Shown one piece after another: positions 26,640-35,343 of a stretch of 64,000 bases of DNA. Source of the DNA: Phytoactinopolyspora limicola (lineage in GTDB: Bacteria; Actinomycetota; Actinomycetes; Jiangellales; Jiangellaceae). The notes under the pieces were generated by a model that had not been told where the DNA came from, did no database searches, and was given only the letters and a program-made list of their open reading frames with translations. Numbering within the stretch: position 1 is the first letter of the stretch; each line of letters starts with the position of its first letter. Position numbers and translations under genes: made by a program. The stretch spans positions 1-64,000 of the forward strand of contig NZ_JAAOEN010000002.1 in NCBI RefSeq assembly GCF_011320225.1, in the 5' to 3' direction.

Positions 26640-27731
26640 ATGGGGTCGATGGCGGGCACACACGCCGCCGACCGAGCGGCCGACACGCCGGCAACCCGGC
26701 GCCGGCGGCGCTCATCGGGACCGCCGGGCGAGCCGCGACGGCTTGCCTACCTGTACATCCTCCCGGCGGTGGCGGTCTTCGCCACCTTCATCGGTTTCCC
26801 CCTGGTGCGCAGTGCCACCTTCTCCTTCTACGAATGGGACGGCCTCGGCAGCAGCACGTGGGTGGGTCTGGCGAATTACACCGCGGTCTTCTCCGACCCG
26901 ACCCTGCGGGGCGCGTTCTTCCACGCCTTGGTGCTGATCGTCTTCTATGCCGTCATCCCGGTGTCGCTCGGCCTCCTACTGGCCGCGACCATGATGCGGG
27001 CCCGGCGGATGCGCGGCCTCGGCTTGTTCCGGGTGCTGATCTTTCTGCCCCAGGTGGTGCCAATGGTGGTCGTCGCCATCGCGTGGCGGCAGATCTACGG
27101 ACCAGAGGGACCGCTCAACTCGTTGCTGCGCGGGGTCGGCCTCGACGGACTCGCCCGTCCGTGGCTTGGCGACTACACCTGGGCGCTGCCATCGGTGGGG
27201 CTGGTCGGCACCTGGGTGGGCACCGGCCTGTGCTTCGTGCTGTTCCTCGCCGGTATGGCCAAGATCCAGCGTGAACTGTACGAGGCGGCCCGCCTCGACG
27301 GTGCCGGCCCGCTGCGTGAGTTCTTCACCATCACGCTCCCGTCGGTGCGAGGCGAGTTGGCCGTCGCGCTCACCCTCACGGTGATAGCCGCGCTCAAGAC
27401 ATTCGACCTGGTATACGTAATGACCAGCGGCGGCCCCGGCAACCGCACGGCGGTCCCGTCCTACGAGGTCTACCGCCATGCGTTCCTGATCGGCGAGGTC
27501 GGGACGGCCGCCGCGCTCGCCCTCGTGCTCACCGCCATCGTGTTCGTCGCCACCGTGATCATCAACCGGATCGGCGACGACGGGCAGGGACCGGCTGGCC
27601 CACCGGCCACCCGGGGCATCCGGGCGCTACTGCGCCGCCGTCACGACGATCCACCCACCACCGTCACCTCGGCACCGTCCGGTGCGCTGAGCACACCTGC
27701 GGCTAGCGACGAGGGAGGGCGGCGCCGATGA
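26640..27731 (+). CDS. Sugar ABC transporter permease (MalF/UgpA type)
   Basis: 363 aa from ATG 26640, which has an excellent AAGGAGG ribosome-binding site; earlier in-frame codons run through the palindrome and are rejected. A cytoplasmic Arg-rich N-terminus is followed by six helices and the EAA loop (EAARLDGAGPLREFFTITLP). The C-terminus is an extended, disordered Pro/Thr/Ala tail. Together with the next gene (ATGA overlap) it forms the importer channel. No ATPase is encoded in the operon, so a shared MsiK-like ATPase is expected, as is usual for actinobacterial CUT1 systems. Confidence 0.93.
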   Translation: MGSMAGTHAADRAADTPATRRRRRSSGPPGEPRRLAYLYILPAVAVFATFIGFPLVRSATFSFYEWDGLGSSTWVGLANYTAVFSDPTLRGAFFHALVLIVFYAVIPVSLGLLLAATMMRARRMRGLGLFRVLIFLPQVVPMVVVAIAWRQIYGPEGPLNSLLRGVGLDGLARPWLGDYTWALPSVGLVGTWVGTGLCFVLFLAGMAKIQRELYEAARLDGAGPLREFFTITLPSVRGELAVALTLTVIAALKTFDLVYVMTSGGPGNRTAVPSYEVYRHAFLIGEVGTAAALALVLTAIVFVATVIINRIGDDGQGPAGPPATRGIRALLRRRHDDPPTTVTSAPSGALSTPAASDEGGRRR

Positions 27732-28531
27732 TCTCCCGTACCGAACGGATCGCGAACTACGCGATCCTCATCCTCTTCGCCACCATCGCCCTCTACCCCG
27801 TTCTCATGATCATCTCCACGGCGCTGTCGCCGGACCAGATCGGCGACTCCGGGGGGCTGCATTTCGGCAACTTCGCCGAGGCATGGACCCAAGGCCGGTT
27901 CGGTTCCTACATGAGAACCAGCGCCATCGTGGCGGTGCTGGTGGTGGGCCTATCCGCGCTGTTCTCGATCATGGCCGGCTACGCGTTCGGCACGATGCGT
28001 TTCCGCGGCTCCGAGGTGTTGTTCTACGTGGTCCTGCTCGGGATCATGGTGCCCGCGGAGGCCCTCGTCGTCGCGCTCTACTTCGACCTGCGCTCCGTGG
28101 GTTTGACCAATACGTTGGTGGCGATCGTGGCGCCCCAGGTGGCGCAGTCGGTGGCGTTCGGTACGTTCTGGATGCGCGCCTACTTCCGGTCCAGTTCCCG
28201 CGAGGTGGTGGAGGCCGCGAGGCTCGACGGCGCGGGCCATTGGCGCACTCTGTGGCGGGTTCTGGTGCCGATGGGCCGGCCGGCGATCACGACGATGCTC
28301 GTACTGATCTTCATGTGGACATGGAACGAGTTCCTCATCCCGCTGGTCATGGCCACCAGTGAAGGCTTGCGTACGGCACCGCTCGGGCTGGCGTTCTTCC
28401 AAGGCCAGTACACCGCGGGCACGGCGTTGCTGGCCGCCGGTGCCACGCTCGTCGCGTTGCCCGTCGTGCTCGTCTACCTGTTCCTGCAACGGCATTTCAT
28501 CCGCGGCATGGTCGAAGGCGCGGTCAAGTGA
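27728..28531 (+). CDS. Sugar ABC transporter permease (MalG/UgpE type)
   Basis: 267 aa, six helices, EAA loop VEAARLDGAGHWRTLWRVLVPMGRPA. The start overlaps the stop of the upstream permease by ATGA. The family and order (binding protein, MalF type, MalG type) are the normal CUT1 arrangement. The following 150 bases before the PIG-L gene show no clear terminator, so the secreted deacetylase may be part of the same transcript. Confidence 0.94.
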   Translation: MISRTERIANYAILILFATIALYPVLMIISTALSPDQIGDSGGLHFGNFAEAWTQGRFGSYMRTSAIVAVLVVGLSALFSIMAGYAFGTMRFRGSEVLFYVVLLGIMVPAEALVVALYFDLRSVGLTNTLVAIVAPQVAQSVAFGTFWMRAYFRSSSREVVEAARLDGAGHWRTLWRVLVPMGRPAITTMLVLIFMWTWNEFLIPLVMATSEGLRTAPLGLAFFQGQYTAGTALLAAGATLVALPVVLVYLFLQRHFIRGMVEGAVK

Positions 28532-28681
28532 CGGCCCCGGCGCCGCCTTCACGCGGCCCACCGGGCTCAAGAATCCGTTGATCACGGCCATCGCGTGGAT
28601 CGGGGTTGAAGCACCGGTCGACGTATCCGCGATCAACAACGAGTGCAGGTCTGCTTCACTTCCCCTGAGAGGACAGATCCC

Positions 28682-31540
28682 GTGCGACATCTCCCTCGTA
28701 ATCTCACCCGATTAGGCGCGGTACCACTCGCCGCTCTACTCGTCTCCTCGGTTTCGGTCGCCGCGGCCGGTTCGGCTTCGGTCACGTCACCATCTGCCGC
28801 CGCCGCTGCCGCCTCGCCGCGGCCCTCGGAGCCGGCCGATCTCGACGTCCTGTTCGTCGGTGCCCATCCCGACGACGAAGCTGGCGCACTCGGCGCGTTC
28901 GGCCAATGGAACGAGTACGACGACCTGCGTGCCGGCGTCGTCACCGTGACCCGCGGCGAGGGCGGCGGCAATGCCGCCGGCCTGGAGGAAGGGCCTGATC
29001 TCGGCCTGATCCGCGAAGCCGAGGAACGCCGCGCCGTCGCCTATGCCGGCATCGAGCATGTCTACAATCTCGACAAGATCGACCTCTTCTACACCCTGAG
29101 CGCCCCGCTCCATCGCGACGCCTGGGACGGTGAAGACCCCGACGAAACACTAAGCCGCGTGGTCAGGGTGGTTCGAGCGACCCAGCCAGAGGTCATCGTC
29201 ACCATGAATCCGTCCCCGACACCGGGCAACCACGGCGGACACCAGGAGGCTGCACGATTAGCCGTCGAGGCGTACTACGCTGCCGCCGACCCCAACGCCT
29301 TCCCCGAGCAGATCCGGGACGAAGGGCTGCAGCCCTGGGCGGCGGGCAGGGTCCTCCGGCACGGCGCCACCGGGTCCGCACCTGGTACCGGCGAGACGTG
29401 TGAGACCTCCGCCTACCAGCCGGCCGACCCCTCTGACCGGGTGTTCGGCACCTGGCAGGGCCGTCCGTCCGAGGCCGCCGGCGAGACCTGGGCCATGCTG
29501 CAACGGCGTGCCCAGTGGGAGTACGTTTCGCAGGGCTGGGACCGTTGGCCCGCGCCGTCCGACGATCCCGACCGGCTGCCGTGTACCTGGTTCACCGTCA
29601 TCGACAGCCGTACTCCGTACCCGGCACCGGACAGTGGTGGAACTGCCGCCGTGGAGGGCGCCGCGCTGCCGATCGAGGGTGGACTACCGCTCGGCACCGA
29701 GCTGACCATCGACACCGATCAGTTCACCGTACTGCCTGGTGTTCCGTTCGAGGCGACGGTACGGCTGAAGGCCGCCAACCGGCCGCTGAACCGTCCGGAG
29801 CTCACCATCAGCGCACCGGATGGTTGGAGCGTCGACATCCAGGGCGACCTGCCCCGCGTCGTCGCGCCTCGTAAGGAAACCACCGTGGACGTCGTCGTGA
29901 CTCCGTCCGAGGACGCCGCGGTCGGCGAGCGCTCCCTGCTCGGCGCCACGGTCACCACCCGCGACGGCGCGTCCGGCACGAACGAAACCGGCGTCGAAAC
30001 CGTCCACGAAGTGCATGCCCGGCTGGCCCCGCGGCAGGAAATCGCCGACTTCAACGAGTGGACCCACGAGCAGAACCTGCCCAACCTGGAGACGCTGATC
30101 CGGCAGACCGCGTCTATCGGCACCGGGCGGACCCAGGAGATCGACGTCGAGGTGACCAACGACGGTGACGAGGCCGTCAGCGGCGCCGTGACACTCGACC
30201 TGGCCGACGGCTTCAGCGCTGAGCCGCGGCAGCACCCGTTCGATGATCTCGCCGGCGGAGAGACGACGACGGTGACCTTCGCCGTCACCAACACCGACAC
30301 GTCGCTGCCGACGTCGAGTAATGCCCCTGGTGGTGGTTACCCGTTCCAGATCCACACGACGTTCGATTCCACCACCGACGTGCAGGACGCGTTGCTGGAA
30401 CTGGTGCCGACCACCACGGTGCCGAAACTCGACGAGGCACCCGTGCTCGACGGTGTCGCCAACGACGGCGAGTACCCCGGCGAAGAATTGGACGTTTCGA
30501 CGCACTGGGAAGGCGAACAAGTCGGCCCGGAGGACATCTCCGCGACCGCCAAGGTCAGCTTCACCGATGAGGCACTGTACGTGTTCGTCGACGTCACCGA
30601 CGACGTTCTCGGCACCGTGTTGACACCGGAAGACTGCAAGCGACACTGGCGCACCGACTCGGTCGAGATCACCATCGACCCGCGCGGCAACTCGGAGAAC
30701 AGCTCGACGACGTTCAAGACCGGCATCTTCCCGATCACCGACGACCCGGAGAACGGCAACCCGCCGTGTTTCCAGCGTGATGCTGACAACCGCCAGGGTC
30801 CGGGAGAGGAGACCGCCCCGGGTATGGAGGTGGCCTCGGTGGTGCGCGGCCCGCAGTTCGTCACCGAACACGAAAGCGAGGCGTGCGGAACGTGCGGCTG
30901 CGCAGCGTGCGCTGGAGCGATCACTCAGGTTGCCGCGGATGGCGGCGACTACACCGGCTACACCGTGGAAGCGAAGATCCCGTTCGACGTCTTGCCGGAC
31001 ACGGTGGACCCGGAGCGGATGGGCCTCAACGTCCTGGTGTATGACTCCGACACCCAGGACCGCACCGGCCAGACCCGGATCGGCTGGTCGACCTTCGGCG
31101 GGGTGCAGGCGAACCCGTTTGCCTGGGGTCTGGTGACTCTACCGGGGCTGGAAGAGTCCGAGCCGGATCCAGTTGAGCCGATCCTGCCGTCTGACGTGGC
31201 GTTGAGCATCAACTCGCCGCAGAGCATCGAGCAGTCCGCTGCGGACGGGGTGCCGCTCGGCGGCGGACCCGGCCTGGACGGCAAGACTCTGCGGATTGGT
31301 TCCGCTCAGCTCGCTGGCGACGACGTGTCGGTCGAACTGCGCACCCGCGAGGCCGGCCAGGCGAACGTGTTCGTCTGGGACGGCGAGACGGTCGTCGGTT
31401 CGGTGAGCGGAGCCGATGTGGCCCGCGGCAAGTCGACGGTCGAGGTGCCGCTCAGTGACGCGGGCGACGCCGACCTCGCGGTGCTGGTGGCGTTCATCAC
31501 CGACGACGGCACACTCGCCGCCGCTCACGAAGTCCGCTGA
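28682..31540 (+). CDS. Secreted PIG-L family deacetylase with NEW3-like and CBM9-like regions
   Basis: Zn-dependent N-acetylglucosamine-type deacetylase predicted to act outside the cell. 952 aa from GTG 28682 (AGAGGA upstream); signal peptide about 1-32, with cleavage in the Ala-rich stretch. The LmbE/PIG-L domain spans about 53-330 with AHPDDE (61-66; H62, D64, D65) and NHGGHQEA. Two alpha-galactosidase NEW3-like beta modules follow (about 335-440 and 450-560), then a CBM9-like carbohydrate-binding region (about 575-815) and a C-terminal beta module (about 830-952). A CxxCxCxxC cluster (C735, C738, C740, C743) inside the CBM9-like part is odd. Probably acts with the preceding sugar importer. 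Confidence 0.88.
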   Translation: MRHLPRNLTRLGAVPLAALLVSSVSVAAAGSASVTSPSAAAAAASPRPSEPADLDVLFVGAHPDDEAGALGAFGQWNEYDDLRAGVVTVTRGEGGGNAAGLEEGPDLGLIREAEERRAVAYAGIEHVYNLDKIDLFYTLSAPLHRDAWDGEDPDETLSRVVRVVRATQPEVIVTMNPSPTPGNHGGHQEAARLAVEAYYAAADPNAFPEQIRDEGLQPWAAGRVLRHGATGSAPGTGETCETSAYQPADPSDRVFGTWQGRPSEAAGETWAMLQRRAQWEYVSQGWDRWPAPSDDPDRLPCTWFTVIDSRTPYPAPDSGGTAAVEGAALPIEGGLPLGTELTIDTDQFTVLPGVPFEATVRLKAANRPLNRPELTISAPDGWSVDIQGDLPRVVAPRKETTVDVVVTPSEDAAVGERSLLGATVTTRDGASGTNETGVETVHEVHARLAPRQEIADFNEWTHEQNLPNLETLIRQTASIGTGRTQEIDVEVTNDGDEAVSGAVTLDLADGFSAEPRQHPFDDLAGGETTTVTFAVTNTDTSLPTSSNAPGGGYPFQIHTTFDSTTDVQDALLELVPTTTVPKLDEAPVLDGVANDGEYPGEELDVSTHWEGEQVGPEDISATAKVSFTDEALYVFVDVTDDVLGTVLTPEDCKRHWRTDSVEITIDPRGNSENSSTTFKTGIFPITDDPENGNPPCFQRDADNRQGPGEETAPGMEVASVVRGPQFVTEHESEACGTCGCAACAGAITQVAADGGDYTGYTVEAKIPFDVLPDTVDPERMGLNVLVYDSDTQDRTGQTRIGWSTFGGVQANPFAWGLVTLPGLEESEPDPVEPILPSDVALSINSPQSIEQSAADGVPLGGGPGLDGKTLRIGSAQLAGDDVSVELRTREAGQANVFVWDGETVVGSVSGADVARGKSTVEVPLSDAGDADLAVLVAFITDDGTLAAAHEVR

Positions 31541-31553
31541 CCCACCCCTCCCA

Positions 31554-31603
31554 TGATCATTGGCTTTTGGCCACCGTTTTTGGTGGTCAAAAGCCAATGA
31601 TCA
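31554..31603. repeat. Class A palindrome, copy 5 (loop variant)
   Basis: Arms TGATCATTGG/CCAATGATCA and CTTTTGGCCACC/GGTGGTCAAAAG enclose a GTTTTT loop in place of GGATCC; one G-U wobble in the plus-strand RNA. It sits 13 bases after the PIG-L stop and 26 before the next gene start on the same strand. A flanking CCCACC/GGTGGG pair may extend the stem with a bulge. Confidence 0.85.
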
Positions 31604-31629
31604 GGTGGGTGGCCGATTAGCATTGAAAC

Positions 31630-32991
31630 GTGGATGTGCGGACTGCGGCGGAGCAGACTCCCACCGACCGCAACCGCCATGTCGACCTATTGCGGGCATC
31701 CGCCATCACGGTTGTTGTCATCGGCCACTGGTTAGCCGCGGTGGTGATCGTCGACAACGGCGTGGACGGTCAGAACGCGTTGTCATATCTGTCCTGGTCA
31801 CACCCCGTCACCTGGATCCTGCAGGTGATGCCACTGTTCTTCCTCGTGGGCGGCTTCTCCAACGGTATGTCGCTGACCTCCCACTACCAACGTGGCGGCG
31901 ACAACGCCGGCTGGCTGCTCAGCCGTAGCGCCCGGCTGCTCCGCCCCGCCACGACGTTCCTCGTGTTGCTGGCGGCATTCGGCACGACGGCGCGGCTGCT
32001 CGGCGCGGATCCATCGGACGTCGCGCTCGCCGTGTGGGCGGCCTCGATTCCGTTGTGGTTCCTCGCCGCCTACTCCGCGCTGGTCTTTCTCGCGCCGTTT
32101 CTCTATGCGGCACACCGCCGTTTCGGCCTGGGTTTCCCGGCGGCGGTGGCTGTTGTTGTCCTCGTCCTCGACGTCGCGCGCCTCCAGTTCGACGTGCCGC
32201 TGGTCGGCGGCGCCAACTACCTACTGGTATGGCTGGTGTTCCACCAGATCGGGTTCGCCTGGCAGGACGGCACCATCACCGTGCGCCCGGCCGCCCTGGC
32301 AGCGTCGGCCGTCGCCGGTCTGGCGCTGCTGATCGCGCTGACGTCCATCGGCCCATATCCGGTCAGCATGGTCGGTGTTCCTGGTGAAGACCTCCAGAAC
32401 ACCGCACCGCCCACGTTCGCGCTCGTCGTGCTTGGCCTGACCCAGGCCGCCGTCGCGCTACTTCTGGAGCGGCCGGCGAACCGTTTCTTGCAGCGACGCG
32501 GACCGTGGACCGCGGTCGTGGCGGTGAACGCGGTAGTGCTGACCATGTTCCTCTGGCACATGGGCGCCGCCGTGGTGTCCGCCGTCGCCCTCTACCCCAC
32601 GGGCATCATGCCGGAACCGGCCGTGGGTTCTGGTGAGTGGCTGCTGCTGCGGTTGCCGTGGGTGGTGTTCTGCGCCGCCGTACTAACCGTGTTCATCGTT
32701 CTCTTCGCCCGGATCGAGGCGAAGACGACGGGCACGAGTAAGGGCCGGGCCGTCGGCCGCGGCGAGGTGGTGTCGGGCCTGCGTCTGCCCGGGTGGGCGT
32801 GGCAGGCGATGACCGGCCTCGGGATCGCCGGCGTGCTGGGTGGCTTGCTGATCGTCGCCAACTCCGGCCGCAGCGACGAGCACGTCACCGGCCTCGCACC
32901 GCTGGCGCTCGTCGCCTACCTCACCGGCGCAGGACTGCTGCGATTGGCACGGTACCGCCACACCACCACGTCCCACCCCGGTGATCGTTAG
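31630..32991 (+). CDS. Acyltransferase family 3 membrane protein
   Basis: 453 aa, GTG start. Ten or more hydrophobic helices. The N-terminal RHVDLLRASAITVVVIGHW carries the family-3 catalytic His region (HxxW in place of RxxR). Such enzymes acylate sugars, lipids or cell-wall glycans at the membrane. TAGCAT lies seven bases before the GTG, so the mRNA could be leaderless. The TAG stop lies inside a class B palindrome that also holds the stop of the convergent desaturase gene. The substrate is unknown. Confidence 0.85.
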   Translation: MDVRTAAEQTPTDRNRHVDLLRASAITVVVIGHWLAAVVIVDNGVDGQNALSYLSWSHPVTWILQVMPLFFLVGGFSNGMSLTSHYQRGGDNAGWLLSRSARLLRPATTFLVLLAAFGTTARLLGADPSDVALAVWAASIPLWFLAAYSALVFLAPFLYAAHRRFGLGFPAAVAVVVLVLDVARLQFDVPLVGGANYLLVWLVFHQIGFAWQDGTITVRPAALAASAVAGLALLIALTSIGPYPVSMVGVPGEDLQNTAPPTFALVVLGLTQAAVALLLERPANRFLQRRGPWTAVVAVNAVVLTMFLWHMGAAVVSAVALYPTGIMPEPAVGSGEWLLLRLPWVVFCAAVLTVFIVLFARIEAKTTGTSKGRAVGRGEVVSGLRLPGWAWQAMTGLGIAGVLGGLLIVANSGRSDEHVTGLAPLALVAYLTGAGLLRLARYRHTTTSHPGDR

Positions 32992-33070
32992 CGGAATCCG
33001 GTCGCGCAGCGGTCGCGTTCTTCGACCAACGACCACAAGATCGCGACCGGATTCCGCTGATGATCACCGG
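32978..33070. repeat. Class B palindrome shared by two convergent genes
   Basis: Arms CCGGTGATCGTTAGCGGAAT and the complement ending at 33070, extended by CCGGTCGCG/CGCGACCGG, with a central variable part of about 34 bases. It supplies the TAG of the acyltransferase gene (32989-32991) and the TGA of the desaturase gene (33064-33066). Probably a bidirectional terminator; the same arrangement is seen for class A at 12570-12627. Confidence 0.85.
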
Positions 33071-34155
33071 CCGAGGTGAGCGGCGAGAGGGCACTGGAAC
33101 GGGTCCAGCTCCCCCAGGCCGACCCGATTGAGATGTCGCACGACGATCCCCCACGACTCCACCAGACCCGCCTCGGTGTAGGGAATACCTTGTTCCGCAC
33201 AGAACTGCCGGACCAAGGGCTGGGCGTGCCGCAGGTTCGGGCGCGGCATACTCGGGTACAGGTGGTGCTCGATTTGGTAGTTCAGCCCACCCATGGCGAC
33301 GTCGATCGGCCAGCCACCTCGTACGTTCCTGCTGGTCAGTACCTGACGGCGGAAGAAGTCGACGCTGAGGTCGCGGGGCACCAACGGCATCCCCTTGTGG
33401 TTGGGCGCGAACGTCGCCCCCATGGTGACGCCGAACACCGCCAACTGGACCAGCAGGAACGCCGCGGCTACACCGGGCGAGAGCACCGCGAACAACATCC
33501 ACGGGACGAGCACAAGCCGGATCAGGAGTAGCGGGATCTCCACCCGGCGGTGTTTGACCGGCGCCCGCCCCAACACCGTCCGGACCGCGCTGACGTGCAG
33601 GTTGATCCCGGCCAGCAGCAGAAGCGGGAAGAACAGGGTGCCTTGCCGGGCGACGAACCAACCGGCGAAGCCCCGCCGCCACCGCTGTCGCCGGGCACCG
33701 TCCGGGGTGAAGATGAGGACGTCATCTGCCACGTCGGGATCGACGCCGGCCTTGTTCGGGTTGGCGTGGTGCCGACTGTGCTTCGACATCCACCATCCGT
33801 AGCTGAGTCCTGTGATCAAGTTTCCCATCAGCAGGGCCGACCACTCGTTACGCTTACCTGAGGTGAAGATCTGCCGGTGCGCGGCGTCGTGTGACAGGTA
33901 CGCCACCTGCGTCAGCAGAACACCCAAGATCGCGGCGATGAGCAGCTGCCACCACGAATCGCCGACGACAACAACGGCGACGGCGCAGCCGGCGAGCATC
34001 ACGGCGAGCACCGCCGCTCGCACGGCGTAGAAGAGCGGCCGCCGCCGCAACAGGCCGGCCTCCCTGATCTGCTCGGTGAGACGCGCGTAATCGCTGGTGT
34101 ACCGGTGACGACGGACGTCTGGGCGATCGGCACTGTCGACAGCAATGGAATTCAT
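33064..34155 (-). CDS. Fatty acid desaturase (membrane, DesA3-like)
   Basis: Di-iron acyl-CoA desaturase of the plasma membrane, using O2 and an electron donor. 363 aa from ATG 34155; the longer TTG start (34167) is less likely. The three His boxes are intact: HDAAH (89-93), HSRHH (126-130) and QIEHH near residue 300, and four hydrophobic segments are arranged as usual. No ferredoxin reductase gene is adjacent. A short inverted repeat upstream might bind a TetR-type regulator, as is known for mycobacterial desA3. Its stop lies in the class B palindrome. Confidence 0.93.
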   Translation of the reverse strand: MNSIAVDSADRPDVRRHRYTSDYARLTEQIREAGLLRRRPLFYAVRAAVLAVMLAGCAVAVVVVGDSWWQLLIAAILGVLLTQVAYLSHDAAHRQIFTSGKRNEWSALLMGNLITGLSYGWWMSKHSRHHANPNKAGVDPDVADDVLIFTPDGARRQRWRRGFAGWFVARQGTLFFPLLLLAGINLHVSAVRTVLGRAPVKHRRVEIPLLLIRLVLVPWMLFAVLSPGVAAAFLLVQLAVFGVTMGATFAPNHKGMPLVPRDLSVDFFRRQVLTSRNVRGGWPIDVAMGGLNYQIEHHLYPSMPRPNLRHAQPLVRQFCAEQGIPYTEAGLVESWGIVVRHLNRVGLGELDPFQCPLAAHLGR

Positions 34156-34166
34156 ACATTCGTACA

Positions 34167-34178
34167 ATACGGACGTAT
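34167..34178. promoter_or_regulatory. ATACG-N2-CGTAT inverted repeat before the desaturase gene
   Basis: A 5-2-5 inverted repeat 11 bases ahead of the ATG, in an otherwise AT-richer promoter region (TACAATACGGACGTATAAC). Candidate operator; short, so chance is possible. Confidence 0.3.
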
Positions 34179-34322
34179 AACAGCCTAGTCATCGGCGCTG
34201 GCACCAGTGTCTGGGGTGCAGCTAACCCCCGCATCGCGAGTGGCACCCCGAGATGACAGGGCGCCGCCAGCCGCGCAGCGGCGGCGCTTGCGCCGTCACC
34301 ATCGGGCTGTTAACTTGCGTTT

Positions 34323-34847
34323 ATGATAGACGGTTACAGGCAGCCGGACACGCCCCTGACCGAACTGATAGCCCGCGGCCCCCATCCGGACCTCTCGCCT
34401 GGACTCGCCCTCTTCGGACAGTTCGTCGGCACCTGGACGATGCGCGTCCGCTTCTTCGACACCGCAGGCACCACCACCTTCGACCATCCCGGCCGGTGGT
34501 CGTTCGGTTGGGTGCTCGACGGCCGCTCCGTACAGGACGTCCTGACCTATCCACACGGAGGCCGCGACGAGTACGGGGCCCGCGGTATCGGAACATCACT
34601 GCGGCACTACTACCCCACCACCAACACGTGGCGCGTCGTATGGCTCGGAACACACAGCGGAACGCTGATCGTACTCACCGCACGCGCCGTCGGCGACGAG
34701 ATCCACCTCGAAGGGCCCGACGTCGACGGAAGCGCCCTACTCTGGACCTTCACCGACATCACGTCGAGCCGCTTCCACTGGCACGGTTGGATTGCCGACT
34801 CGGACGGCACCTGGCGCCTGGAGCAGGAGATGCTGGCCAGCCGCTGA
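34323..34847 (+). CDS. Conserved protein of unknown function (lipocalin-like)
   Basis: 174 aa, ATG at 34323. The pattern is that of a beta-barrel protein of the DUF1579 kind: GQFVGTWTMRVRFFD, a GRWSFGWVLDGRSVQDV strand pair, IGTSLRHYYPTTNTWRVVWLG, and a final FHWHGWIADSDGTWRLEQEM. No signal peptide or membrane segment, so it is cytoplasmic. No function can be given. It stands alone between the desaturase gene and the next small gene. Confidence 0.7.
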   Translation: MIDGYRQPDTPLTELIARGPHPDLSPGLALFGQFVGTWTMRVRFFDTAGTTTFDHPGRWSFGWVLDGRSVQDVLTYPHGGRDEYGARGIGTSLRHYYPTTNTWRVVWLGTHSGTLIVLTARAVGDEIHLEGPDVDGSALLWTFTDITSSRFHWHGWIADSDGTWRLEQEMLASR

Positions 34848-35066
34848 TTTCACGGCATGCCGACGCCGCCACCAACTTTCGCCTCTACCGAACCTTCTCG
34901 GGGAATAAACAGCGCTTCTCATTCTTAGGGTCGCCTAGTAAACTTTGGCTCACTCCACGGCGCGGCTAACGGCTGGTCCGGACCTGCCGCGCCGGTGCAC
35001 GAGCCCGTCCCGGGCCTGCCCGCGCCCTGGCCTCGGGGCCGGGTTTCAGCACAGGAAGGGGCTCGA

Positions 35067-35327
35067 ATGGCCAAACAAGACGACGCCCACAGCGACCCTG
35101 TCGCCGACCTTCACGTCCCACCACACGTGTTCACCGCCGCCCTACTCGGCGCCCTCATCCGCCAGGCAGGCGGCCAAGTGACCGTGTCCGAACGCGCATA
35201 CAAGAAGGAGGCCGCGCGAGTGATGGAAGGTCTGCGCACCGGACTGACCGTTGAGCGCAGCGCCAAGAAGGGCCATTTCTCCGTCCGGCTCATCCCCGAT
35301 CACCCGCCCGAATGGAACGGAGCCTGA
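35067..35327 (+). CDS. Small conserved hypothetical protein
   Basis: 86 aa from ATG 35067 with GGAAGGG upstream; the frame is open earlier but that part is Pro/Arg-rich and not credible. The protein is amphipathic and basic in its C-terminal half (AYKKEAARVMEGLRTGLTVE, RSAKKGHFSVRLIPDHP). I do not recognise a family. It converges on the DeoR gene with 16 bases between the stops. Confidence 0.55.
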   Translation: MAKQDDAHSDPVADLHVPPHVFTAALLGALIRQAGGQVTVSERAYKKEAARVMEGLRTGLTVERSAKKGHFSVRLIPDHPPEWNGA

Positions 35328-35343
35328 CCCGACGCGGCGCCGC

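Noticed and set aside
34925-34943. Possible DtxR-type iron box (TTAGGGTCGCCTAGTAAAC)
   Set aside because: Only 12 of 19 positions fit the consensus and the second half is poor; the neighbouring small genes have no iron link.
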